Source: Azospirillum sp. TSH58
Lineage (GTDB): Bacteria > Pseudomonadota > Alphaproteobacteria > Azospirillales > Azospirillaceae
Assembly (NCBI RefSeq): GCF_003119115.1
Contig: NZ_CP022364.1
Location: 1,688,001 to 1,752,000, forward strand
Length of the DNA: 64,000 nucleotides
Direction of reading: 5' to 3'
A program made the position numbers and the translations under genes. The notes under the pieces are model-generated. The model searched no databases. It had not been told where the DNA came from and saw nothing but the letters and a program-made list of their open reading frames with translations. Shown here piece after piece: positions 46,940 to 54,831 of the stretch; within the stretch, counting starts at the first letter, position 1; every line of letters begins with the position of its first letter.

Positions 46940-48148
46940 TCAGTCCAGCTGCATCACGATGGCCTTGAGGTAGGCCGATTCCGGCAGATGCGGGTGCACC
47001 GGATGGTCCGGCCCGGCCCCGGCGCTGCGCAGGATGCGCCCCGTCCGCCCGGCGTCGTGCAGGCCGCGGGCGACCTGCTCGGCGAAGGTCGGCGGGTCGA
47101 CGTTGTGGCTGCAGGATGCGCAGAGCAGGAAGCCGCCCGGCGCCGTGATCTTCGCCGCCAGACGGGTCATCTTGCGGTAGGCGCGGCAGCCGACGGCGAG
47201 GTCCTTCTTGGACTTCACGAAGGCCGGCGGGTCGGCGATGACGACCTCGAACGTCTCGCCCGCCGCGTTCAGCCGCTCCAGCTCGTTGAAGGCGTCGGCG
47301 CGGCGCGCCTCGAAGCGGTCGGCCACCCCGTTGGCCTCCGCCGCGCGGGTGGCGTTGTCCAGCGCCCCCTGCGAGCGGTCGACCGACACCACCGACGACG
47401 CGCCCTCGACGGCGCAGAGCACGCCGAAGCCGCCGTTGTAGCTGAAGAAGTCGATGGCCCGCTTGCCCTTCGCCAGCTTGGCGATGAAGGCGCGGTTGTC
47501 GCGCTGGTCGTAGAACCAGCCGGTCTTCTGCCCGCCCAGCGGGTCGGCGAAGAAGGTGGCGCCGTTCTCCTCCAGCCGGATCGGGCCGTCGATCTCGCCC
47601 TTCACCAGCCGGCTTTCCTCCGGCAGCCCCTCCAGCGCGCGCTGGGTGCTGTCGTTGCGCAGGATGACCGCGCGGGGCGCCAGAACCTCGTCGATGGCGG
47701 CCAGGATGGCGTCGATCCGCTGGTCCATGAAGACGCTGTTGGCCTGCACCGTCACCACGTCGCCGTAGCGGTCCACGATCAGCCCCGGCAGCCCGTCGGC
47801 CTCCGCGTGCACGACGCGGTAGAAGGGCCGGTCGAACAGCGCCTCGCGCATCGCCACCGCGCGCCTCAGCCGCTCGGCGAGGAAGGCGTGGTCGACCACC
47901 GTCGCCGGGTCGCTGGAGAGCATCCGCGCGGCGATCAGAGTGTGCGGGTTGAAGGTGGCGATGCCCAGCGGAGTCCCGCCGGGGTCCAGCAGGCGCACCG
48001 GGCTGCCCGGCGGGATGGCCTTGGCCGCCGTGTCCATCTGGACTTCGTTGGAATAGACCCAGGGGTGGCCGTGCAGGACGCGCCGCTGGCGGCCGGCCTG
48101 CAGATGGATCGCCCGGTATTTGACGGGGGTGGTGGGGGTGTCGGTCAT
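46940..48148 (-). CDS. rlmI: 23S rRNA (cytosine-5-)-methyltransferase, RlmI-like
   Basis: A class I SAM-dependent rRNA methyltransferase with an N-terminal PUA domain (402 residues). The PUA part has RRVLHGHPWVYSNEV and GTPLGIATFNPHTLIAARML. The methyltransferase domain has the family signature KTGWFYDQRDNR, the SAM motif AIDFFSYNGGFGVLCA, VVIADPPAFVKSKKD and the Cys-containing LLCASCSHNV. By family it makes m5C1962 in 23S rRNA. ATG 48148 is chosen because conserved sequence begins MTDTPTTPVKYRAIHL. Confidence 0.92.
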   Translation of the reverse strand: MTDTPTTPVKYRAIHLQAGRQRRVLHGHPWVYSNEVQMDTAAKAIPPGSPVRLLDPGGTPLGIATFNPHTLIAARMLSSDPATVVDHAFLAERLRRAVAMREALFDRPFYRVVHAEADGLPGLIVDRYGDVVTVQANSVFMDQRIDAILAAIDEVLAPRAVILRNDSTQRALEGLPEESRLVKGEIDGPIRLEENGATFFADPLGGQKTGWFYDQRDNRAFIAKLAKGKRAIDFFSYNGGFGVLCAVEGASSVVSVDRSQGALDNATRAAEANGVADRFEARRADAFNELERLNAAGETFEVVIADPPAFVKSKKDLAVGCRAYRKMTRLAAKITAPGGFLLCASCSHNVDPPTFAEQVARGLHDAGRTGRILRSAGAGPDHPVHPHLPESAYLKAIVMQLD

Positions 48149-48264
48149 GATGGCGCATCCTAGCCGCTCGCGCCCGCCGAGCAAACGGTCACGTCGATGG
48201 AGTCGTGGGAAACGGGGCCTGGATTCGCGGGAGGGAGGGGGATGGCGGCCCACTCCGGCGGGGC

Positions 48265-48795
48265 TTACGGGATGCCGAGCGGGGTTTCCGCCTGCGACCG
48301 ATGCGCGCGGTTGTCGTTGGCGCCGTCCATCGCCTTGCACAGCCGCAAGGTTTCCGTGCGGTGCCCGTCCTGGTGAAAGCAGCTCAGCAGCGAACCGCGC
48401 GACCCGGCCTCCCCGGCCAGCAATTCCGGCAGCGAGGTGTGGATCGCCGTGCATCCGTGGCCGCGCGCCAGACGATCCATGGAGCGCAGCAAAGTCTCCG
48501 CCGGGCCCGTCATGTCGAAAAGGTCGAGCACGACGAAATTCTCCACGGCCAGAATTCGGCCATGGCGAAGATGCTCCGCAATAGCGTATGAGAAAAGTCC
48601 ATGGAGGTACCCCCGTGCATTCTGCACGGTCATGATGCCGGTCGGTGTCGCGGGGGTATCAACCGGCCCGATAAGTGCTGCGGCAAATGCGCGCCATTGC
48701 TCCACCGGCAGGTCCGGGAATATGGCCCGCACCAGTGGATAGGCCTGGTCGATCTGACGCTGACCGAGAGGTTTCGCGATGAAGCTTTCGTCCAT
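48265..48795 (-). CDS. Unknown protein, possibly GNAT-like
   Basis: A 176-residue soluble protein. The layout of a helix pair (QRQIDQAYPLVRAIFPDLP), then strands (GIMTVQNARGYLHGLFSYAI, ILAVENFVVLDLFD) and a helix (TLLRSMDRLARGHGC) recalls a degenerate GNAT acyltransferase. No clear acetyl-CoA loop is visible. ATG 48795 is chosen as the start of plausible protein sequence. It is divergent from ccoN and shares the intergenic region with the FNR box, so it may be oxygen-regulated too. Confidence 0.6.
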   Translation of the reverse strand: MDESFIAKPLGQRQIDQAYPLVRAIFPDLPVEQWRAFAAALIGPVDTPATPTGIMTVQNARGYLHGLFSYAIAEHLRHGRILAVENFVVLDLFDMTGPAETLLRSMDRLARGHGCTAIHTSLPELLAGEAGSRGSLLSCFHQDGHRTETLRLCKAMDGANDNRAHRSQAETPLGIP

Positions 48796-48852
48796 GCCCG
48801 TCCGACCGCGTGAAGGACGGTGAACGATGGCAGGCACCGGTAAGACCGGTCG

Positions 48853-48894
48853 TTGACGTAGATCAATGTTGCAAGGTCCACCCCTACACATATT
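48853..48894 (+). promoter_or_regulatory. FNR/FixK-type box and promoter of ccoNOQP
   Basis: TTGAC-GTAG-ATCAA (48853-48866) matches the FNR consensus TTGAT-N4-ATCAA at nine of ten positions. A -10-like CATATT lies at 48889-48894, predicting a start near 48901. The box centre is then at -41.5, the standard position for activation by FNR-type proteins. The leader to ccoN is about 140 bases. Confidence 0.8.
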
Positions 48895-49041
48895 GGGATT
48901 ATTGGAGGCAGGCGCAACCGGCGTCCGCATAAGAAGTGCATCGTATGTGAACCTGCCCCCCTCCTTAACAGTACGTACCCAGCGGTGGTGCAACCTCAGA
49001 GGGAGCGGCCCGAGCCGCCCGGGGCAAACGGGAGAGATTGA

Positions 49042-50538
49042 ATGACATCAGCGACTCTGACGCCAGGGGCCGCCCTGGGCAGCCAGCGGGTGTCGGAAAA
49101 TGTGCGTTACTACGAAGACGCCGTCCGACTCTTCGTCATCGCTGCAGTGTTCTGGGGCGTCGTCGGCTTCCTCGCCGGCGTCTTCATCGCGCTGCAGCTC
49201 GCTTTTCCGGCGCTGAATCTCGGCCTTGAGTGGACGAGCTTCGGGCGCCTGCGGCCGGTCCACACCTCGGCCGTGATCTTCGCGTTTGGCGGCAACGTCC
49301 TGTTCGCCACCTCGCTCTACTCCGTGCAGCGCACCAGCCGCCAGTTCCTGTTCGGCGGCGAAGGCCTCACGAAGTTCGTCTTCTGGAACTACAACATCTT
49401 CATCGTCCTGGCGGCGCTCAGCTACGTGCTCGGCTACACCCAGGGCAAGGAGTATGCGGAGCCGGAGTGGATCCTCGACCTCTACCTGACGGTCATCTGG
49501 GTCCTCTACGCCATCCAGTTCATCGGCACGGTGATGACCCGCAAGGAGTCGCACATCTACGTCGCCAACTGGTTCTTCATGGCGTTCATCCTGACCGTCG
49601 CGATCCTCCACATCGGCAACAACGTCAACGTCCCGGTGTCGCTGACCGGGATGAAGTCCTACCCGTTCGTCTCGGGCGTGCAGAGCGCCATGGTGCAGTG
49701 GTGGTACGGCCACAACGCGGTCGGCTTCTTCCTGACCGCCGGCTTCCTCGGCATCATGTACTACTTCGTTCCGAAGCGCGCGGAGCGGCCGGTCTACTCG
49801 TACCGCCTGTCGATCGTGCACTTCTGGACGCTGATCTTCCTCTACATCTGGGCCGGCCCGCACCACCTGCACTACACGGCCCTGCCGGACTGGGCGCAGA
49901 CGCTGGGCATGACCTTCTCGGTCATGCTGTGGATGCCGTCCTGGGGCGGCATGATCAACGGCATCATGACCCTGTCAGGTGCCTGGGACAAGCTGCGCAC
50001 CGACCCGGTCCTGCGCTTCCTCGTGACGTCGGTGGCCTTCTACGGCATGTCGACCTTCGAGGGCCCGCTGATGTCGGTGAAGCCGGTCAACGCCCTGTCG
50101 CACTACACCGACTGGACGATCGGCCACGTGCACTCCGGTGCGCTCGGCTGGGTGGCCTTCATCTCCTTCGGCGCGATCTACTATCTGGTCCCGGTCCTGT
50201 GGAAGCGCTCGCAGCTCTACAGCCTGCGTCTGGTCAGCTACCACTTCTGGACCGCCACCATCGGCATCGTGCTCTACATCACCGCCATGTGGGTGTCGGG
50301 CATCATGCAGGGCCTGATGTGGCGCGCCTACGACAACCTCGGCTTCCTCCAGTACTCGTTCGTCGAGACGGTCGCGGCCATGCATCCCTTCTACGTGATC
50401 CGTGCTCTGGGCGGCGTCCTGTTCCTGGCTGGTGCCCTGATCATGGTCTACAACCTGTGGCGCACGGCCAAGGGTGACGTCCGCATCGAGAAGCCCTATG
50501 CCTCCGCCCCGCACAAGGCGGCGGTCGGTGCGGCCTGA
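49042..50538 (+). CDS. ccoN: cbb3-type cytochrome c oxidase subunit I
   Basis: Catalytic subunit of the high-affinity terminal oxidase; it reduces oxygen at haem b3-CuB and pumps protons. The 498 residues form about twelve membrane helices. Metal ligand segments include [33 protein letters not shown] (CuB/Tyr-His region), [16 protein letters not shown] and [21 protein letters not shown] precedes the ATG. It is first of a four-gene operon with an FNR box upstream, for growth at low oxygen. Confidence 0.97.
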   Translation: MTSATLTPGAALGSQRVSENVRYYEDAVRLFVIAAVFWGVVGFLAGVFIALQLAFPALNLGLEWTSFGRLRPVHTSAVIFAFGGNVLFATSLYSVQRTSRQFLFGGEGLTKFVFWNYNIFIVLAALSYVLGYTQGKEYAEPEWILDLYLTVIWVLYAIQFIGTVMTRKESHIYVANWFFMAFILTVAILHIGNNVNVPVSLTGMKSYPFVSGVQSAMVQWWYGHNAVGFFLTAGFLGIMYYFVPKRAERPVYSYRLSIVHFWTLIFLYIWAGPHHLHYTALPDWAQTLGMTFSVMLWMPSWGGMINGIMTLSGAWDKLRTDPVLRFLVTSVAFYGMSTFEGPLMSVKPVNALSHYTDWTIGHVHSGALGWVAFISFGAIYYLVPVLWKRSQLYSLRLVSYHFWTATIGIVLYITAMWVSGIMQGLMWRAYDNLGFLQYSFVETVAAMHPFYVIRALGGVLFLAGALIMVYNLWRTAKGDVRIEKPYASAPHKAAVGAA

Positions 50539-50557
50539 CGCCGGAGGAACTGAGAAA

Positions 50558-51298
50558 ATGGCTGAGCAAAAAAAGGGCTTTAGTCACGACACGATCGAGC
50601 GGAACACGCTTCTGCTCATCGTTCTGATCCTGATCACCGTGTCGATCGGCGGCCTCGTCCAGATCGTCCCGCTGTTCACGATCGAGTCGACGATCGAGAA
50701 GGTGGATGGGGTCCGTCCCTATTCGCCGCTCGAACTGGCTGGCCAGAACATCTACTTCCGCGAAGGCTGCTACAACTGCCATAGCCAGCAGATCCGTCCG
50801 TTCCGCGACGAGGTGGAGCGTTACGGTCACTACTCGCTGGCCGCGGAAAGCATGTACGACCATCCCTTCCAGTGGGGCTCCAAGCGCACTGGTCCGGACC
50901 TGGCCCGCGTGGGCGGCAAGTACTCCAACGACTGGCAGGTGGCCCATCTGGTCGATCCGCGCGCCGTGGTGCCGGAGTCGATCATGCCGGGCTACGCCTG
51001 GATGAAGGACCGTCCGCTGAAGTACACCGACATCCAGGATCACATGAAGACCCTGCGCATCGTCGGCGTCCCCTACACGGACGAGCAGATCGCCAGCGCC
51101 AAGGCCGACCTCGAAGCGCAGAAGAACCCGGACGCCGACACGGCCGGTCTGACGAAGCGCTACCCGAAGGCCGTCGTGGCGAACTTCACGGGCAACAAGG
51201 GCGTCACCGAAATGGACGCGCTGGTGGCCTACCTGCAGGTCCTGGGCACCATGGTGGATTTCACCAAGTACCAGTCGCCCAAGCAGCTCCAGCAGTAA
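50558..51298 (+). CDS. ccoO: cbb3-type cytochrome c oxidase subunit II (mono-haem)
   Basis: A membrane-anchored cytochrome c (246 residues) that passes electrons to CcoN. One N-terminal membrane helix ([21 protein letters not shown]) is followed by the haem c site CYNCH at 71-75 in [17 protein letters not shown]. The distal Met ligand probably lies in [16 protein letters not shown] stands before the ATG at 50558. It follows ccoN after 19 bases. Confidence 0.97.
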   Translation: MAEQKKGFSHDTIERNTLLLIVLILITVSIGGLVQIVPLFTIESTIEKVDGVRPYSPLELAGQNIYFREGCYNCHSQQIRPFRDEVERYGHYSLAAESMYDHPFQWGSKRTGPDLARVGGKYSNDWQVAHLVDPRAVVPESIMPGYAWMKDRPLKYTDIQDHMKTLRIVGVPYTDEQIASAKADLEAQKNPDADTAGLTKRYPKAVVANFTGNKGVTEMDALVAYLQVLGTMVDFTKYQSPKQLQQ

Positions 51299-51311
51299 CC
51301 GGGAGGGATCC

Positions 51312-51473
51312 ATGGACTTGGATTCGATCACTGTCGCCCTGCGGTCCTTCTGGACCGTCTGGCTGGCCCTGCTCTTCACCGGCATCGTGGTCTACGCCAT
51401 GTGGCCAGGCAACCGGGGCAAGTTCGAAGACGCCTCCCGGATCCCGCTCAAGGATGATGGTCAGGAGTTTTAG
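51312..51473 (+). CDS. ccoQ: cbb3-type oxidase small subunit CcoQ
   Basis: A 53-residue single-helix membrane protein that stabilises the cbb3 complex. The sequence starts MDLDSITVALRSFW, has the membrane segment TVWLALLFTGIVVYAMWP, and then a short charged tail (GNRGKFEDASRIPLKDDG). GGGAGGGATCC precedes the ATG. It lies 13 bases after ccoO and three bases before ccoP, the standard order. Confidence 0.93.
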   Translation: MDLDSITVALRSFWTVWLALLFTGIVVYAMWPGNRGKFEDASRIPLKDDGQEF

Positions 51474-51476
51474 GCC

Positions 51477-52364
51477 ATGGCACAGAAAGAAAAGGACGCC
51501 CTGTCCGGCGTCGAGACCACCGGTCACGAGTGGGACGGCCTGCGGGAGCTGAACAACCCCCTGCCCAAGTGGTGGCTGTACATCTTCTACGTCTGCATCG
51601 CGTGGTCCCTCGTCTACTACGTGTTCTACCCGGCCTGGCCGCTGGGCAAGAGCTACACGAAGGGACTGCTCGGCTACTCGCAGCGCGAGGAGCTGGTGCA
51701 GAAGGTCGCCGACGGCAAGAAGGCCCAGGAAAAGTATCTGACGGCCATCGCGGCGACCTCCGTCGAGGACATCCAGAAGAACAAGGACCTCCTTGCCTTC
51801 GCGATGGCCGGCGGCCGCTCCTACTTCAACGAGAACTGCGCGGCCTGCCACGGCGCCGGCGGTCAGGGCGCCAAGGGCTTCCCGACGCTCGCCGACGACG
51901 TGTGGCTGTGGGGCGGCTCCAGCGCCGACATCTACAAGACCATCCAGCACGGCATCCGTGCGGATGACGGCGACACCCGCGGGACCGTCGGCATCGGCAT
52001 GACCGCCTTCGGCCGGGACGGCATCCTGAACCGCGAGCAGATCGGTCAGGTCGCCGAGTATGTCCTGTCGCTGAACAAGCGCTCGACCGACGCCGCCGCG
52101 GCGGCGAAGGGCAAGACCGTTTACGAAGAGAACTGCGCCGCCTGCCACGGCGAGAACGCGCAGGGCTCGGTCGCGGTTGGCATGGACGTCGGCGCTCCGC
52201 CGCTCGTCACGGCCAACTGGCTGTATGGCGGCGACAAGGCCACGCTGGTGGAGACCATCACGAACGGCCGCGCCGGCGTGATGCCCGCCTGGTCGAAGCG
52301 TCTGGACGACGCGACGATCAAGTCGCTGGCCGTCTACGTCCACAACCTGGGCGGCGGCAAGTAA
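51477..52364 (+). CDS. ccoP: cbb3-type cytochrome c oxidase subunit III (di-haem)
   Basis: A di-haem cytochrome c, the entry point of electrons to the oxidase (295 residues). The N-terminus has GHEWDGLRELNNPLPKWWL and a membrane helix (IFYVCIAWSLVYYVFYPAWP). Two haem c sites CAACH are at 121-125 and 220-224. Repeated C-terminal elements MTAFGRDGILN and MPAWSKRLDD supply distal Met ligands. The operon ends with a terminator about 70 bases on. Confidence 0.97.
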   Translation: MAQKEKDALSGVETTGHEWDGLRELNNPLPKWWLYIFYVCIAWSLVYYVFYPAWPLGKSYTKGLLGYSQREELVQKVADGKKAQEKYLTAIAATSVEDIQKNKDLLAFAMAGGRSYFNENCAACHGAGGQGAKGFPTLADDVWLWGGSSADIYKTIQHGIRADDGDTRGTVGIGMTAFGRDGILNREQIGQVAEYVLSLNKRSTDAAAAAKGKTVYEENCAACHGENAQGSVAVGMDVGAPPLVTANWLYGGDKATLVETITNGRAGVMPAWSKRLDDATIKSLAVYVHNLGGGK

Positions 52365-52430
52365 GCCGTCCAGCCAGGAAGGACCGGCCGGGAGGGGAAT
52401 TCCCCTCCGGGCGGGTTCGCCGGACTTCGG

Positions 52431-52459
52431 TGCCGGGGAGGCGACTCCCCGGCATTTTC
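52431..52459 (+). terminator. Terminator of the ccoNOQP operon
   Basis: TGCCGGGGAG (52431-52440) pairs perfectly with CTCCCCGGCA (52445-52454) around GCGA, followed by TTTTC and further T. A second hairpin, GGAGGGG-AATT-CCCCTCC, lies just upstream at about 52391-52408. Confidence 0.88.
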
Positions 52460-52550
52460 TTTGTCCGGGCCGCCATGTTCCGGCCCGCGATGGCTGCGCC
52501 GGGGAGGTCGGAAGTGCCCCGATCCGCCCCCCAATCCGCCGCCAAATCCT

Positions 52551-52592
52551 TTGATCCAGCGCAATGCCCCTGTGACGTTCTGCCGCCATAGT
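52551..52592 (+). promoter_or_regulatory. FNR/FixK-type box and promoter of ccoGHIS
   Basis: TTGAT-CCAG-CGCAA (52551-52564) fits the looser FixK pattern TTGA-N6-GCAA. CATAGT at 52587-52592 forms a -10, predicting a start near 52599. The box centre again falls at -41.5, the same geometry as at ccoN. The rest of the 300-bp gap after ccoP holds only this and the ccoP terminator. Confidence 0.65.
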
Positions 52593-52668
52593 CCCCTCGC
52601 CACGGCCGAACCATGTCGGCATGGCCAAGCCGCCCCAAGGGCGGACGCCAGAAGAAGAGGGCGAGGTC

Positions 52669-54198
52669 ATGAGCACGACCACCGAACAGCCGCCATCCCG
52701 AAGCGATGTCTTGGAACGCCCGGCCACTGGAGACGCGCCCGCCGCCCCGCCGAAGGCGCAGCGTCGCGCGTCGCGCTCGATGTACCAGAAGCACGCCAAG
52801 GTCTATCCCAAGGCGGTGCACGGCACCTTCCGCCGCATCAAATGGACGGCGCTGGCGGTTCTCCTGGCGATCTACTACGTGCTGCCCTGGGTCCGCTGGG
52901 ACCGCGGGCCGAACGCCCCTGACCAGGCGGTCCTGCTCGACCTCGCCAACCGCCGCTTCTACCTGTTCTTCGTGGAGCTGTGGCCGCAGCAGATCTACTA
53001 CCTGACCGGCGCGCTGATCCTGGCGGCGCTGGGCCTCTTCCTGGCGACCTCGCTGGCCGGCCGCGTCTGGTGCGGCTACGCCTGCCCGCAGACGGTGTGG
53101 ACCGACCTCTATGTCTGGGTCGAACGGCTGGTCGAGGGCGACCGCGGCGAGCGCATCCGCCTGGACCAGGGCGCCTGGACCGCCCGCAAGGCCGGGCGCA
53201 AGCTGTTGAAGAACCTGATCTGGCTGCTGATCGCGCTGGCGACCGGCGGCGCCTGGATCTTCTACTTCACCGACGCGCCGACCCTGCTGGGCGAGATGCT
53301 GCGGTTCGAGGTGTCCTCGACCGCCCTCGGCTTCATCGGGCTGTTCACCGCCACCACCTACCTGCTGGCCGGCTTCGCGCGGGAGCAGGTCTGCACCTAC
53401 ATGTGCCCGTGGCCGCGCTTCCAGTCGGCGATGATCGACGAGGACAGCCTGGTCGTCACCTACCAGGACTGGCGCGGCGAGGGCCGCAGCCTGATGCGCA
53501 AGTCGCAGAGCTGGGAGGAGCGCAGGGCCGAGGGGCTGGGCGACTGCATCGACTGCTTCAACTGCGTCCAGGTCTGCCCCGCCGGCATCGACATCCGCGA
53601 CGGGCTGCAGATGCAGTGCATCGGCTGCGGCCTGTGCATCGACGCCTGCGACGAGATCATGACCAAGGTCGGGCGCCCGACCGGCCTCATCACCTTCGAC
53701 ACCCAGACCAATCAGGTGGCCGTCGCCACCGGCGGCCAGCCGGTGCCTTTCCGCCTGCTGCGCCCGCGCACGATCCTCTACACGCTGATGATGCTGGTCA
53801 TCGCCGGCGGCATCGGCGTCGGGCTGCTGCTGAAGCCGGGGCTGGACATCAGCGTGCTGCGCGACCGCGCCCCGCTGTTCGTGGCGCTGTCGGACGGGTC
53901 GGTGCGCAACGCCTTCACCTTCAAGATCTCCAACATGACCCGCGACCCGCGGGCCTACACGCTGGCCGTGTCCGGCGTGGCGGGGGCCAGCCTGTCGGTG
54001 GCCGGCGAAGGCCAGGACGAGCAGGCCGGCACCCAGCGCCTGACCGCCGGTCCGGACATGGTGGCGACCTACAGAATTTTCGTGACCGCGCCGCGCACCG
54101 GTTTGCAAGGCGCCTCCCAGCCCCTTACCTTCAGGCTTACCTCGGCCGATGGTGAGGTGGCGACCTATGACTCCGTCTTCATGGGGCCGGCCAACTGA
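52669..54198 (+). CDS. ccoG: CcoG/FixG cbb3 oxidase assembly ferredoxin-like protein
   Basis: A membrane protein with two 4Fe-4S clusters that reduces Cu(II) to Cu(I) for loading CuB of the cbb3 oxidase (509 residues). Membrane segments include WTALAVLLAIYYVLPW and LILAALGLFLATSLAG. Cys motifs start WCGYACPQTVW, then REQVCTYMCPW, CIDCFNCVQVCPAG and CIGCGLCIDACDE. A periplasmic immunoglobulin-like domain ends the protein. ATG 52669 has GAGG upstream and is preferred over ATG 52621. Confidence 0.93.
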   Translation: MSTTTEQPPSRSDVLERPATGDAPAAPPKAQRRASRSMYQKHAKVYPKAVHGTFRRIKWTALAVLLAIYYVLPWVRWDRGPNAPDQAVLLDLANRRFYLFFVELWPQQIYYLTGALILAALGLFLATSLAGRVWCGYACPQTVWTDLYVWVERLVEGDRGERIRLDQGAWTARKAGRKLLKNLIWLLIALATGGAWIFYFTDAPTLLGEMLRFEVSSTALGFIGLFTATTYLLAGFAREQVCTYMCPWPRFQSAMIDEDSLVVTYQDWRGEGRSLMRKSQSWEERRAEGLGDCIDCFNCVQVCPAGIDIRDGLQMQCIGCGLCIDACDEIMTKVGRPTGLITFDTQTNQVAVATGGQPVPFRLLRPRTILYTLMMLVIAGGIGVGLLLKPGLDISVLRDRAPLFVALSDGSVRNAFTFKISNMTRDPRAYTLAVSGVAGASLSVAGEGQDEQAGTQRLTAGPDMVATYRIFVTAPRTGLQGASQPLTFRLTSADGEVATYDSVFMGPAN

Positions 54199-54244
54199 TC
54201 CCGACCGGCTCTTCGCGCTGCATTCACCAAAGGTCAAGACGACG

Positions 54245-54769
54245 ATGACGCTGTCCACCGACGCCGGAACCCGCCGCACCCCGCCCTGCCGGACCGGCCG
54301 CCAGCCCGGCTGGTACATCCCCTGGATCTTCGTGGCCGGTTTCGCCGTCGTGATCGCGGTCAACGGCGTGATGCTGCACTTCGCCCTGTCGAGCTGGACC
54401 GGCGTCCAGACCGAGCAGCATTTCATGAAGGGGCTGAAGTACAACGAGGATCTGGCCGGCGCCCGCGCCCAGGCCGAGCGCGGCTGGAAGGTTGCCACCG
54501 ACTTCACCGCCACCGAGGCGCAGAAGGGCATCCTGGCGCTGACGCTGCACGACAAGTACGGCAACCTGCTGAAGGACGCCGAGGTGAAGGTCGCCTTCAT
54601 CCGCCCGACCAGCGAGGGCCACGACGTGCGCCTCGACCTGCCCTATCTGGGCGAGGGCCGCTTCGCCGCCCCGGTGGCGCTGCCGCTGCCCGGCCAGTGG
54701 GACCTGCGCGTGGAAATCCACCACGCCACCGGCGACTACCAGGACGAACGGCGCCTCTTCGTCAAGTAA
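54245..54769 (+). CDS. ccoH: CcoH/FixH cbb3 oxidase assembly protein
   Basis: A 174-residue protein with one membrane helix (WYIPWIFVAGFAVVIAVNGVMLHFAL) and a periplasmic beta-domain. The family features GWKVATDF, LTLHDKYGNLL and the closing GQWDLRVEIHHATGDYQ are present. FixH is needed for cbb3 maturation and stays near the complex. It follows ccoG after 46 bases and precedes ccoI, in the fixed order ccoGHIS. Confidence 0.92.
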   Translation: MTLSTDAGTRRTPPCRTGRQPGWYIPWIFVAGFAVVIAVNGVMLHFALSSWTGVQTEQHFMKGLKYNEDLAGARAQAERGWKVATDFTATEAQKGILALTLHDKYGNLLKDAEVKVAFIRPTSEGHDVRLDLPYLGEGRFAAPVALPLPGQWDLRVEIHHATGDYQDERRLFVK

Positions 54770-54831
54770 GCGGCCCGTCCGCAACGCCCCATCCGCAACG
54801 CAACAGCACACCAGCACACGGGTTTCGTGAC

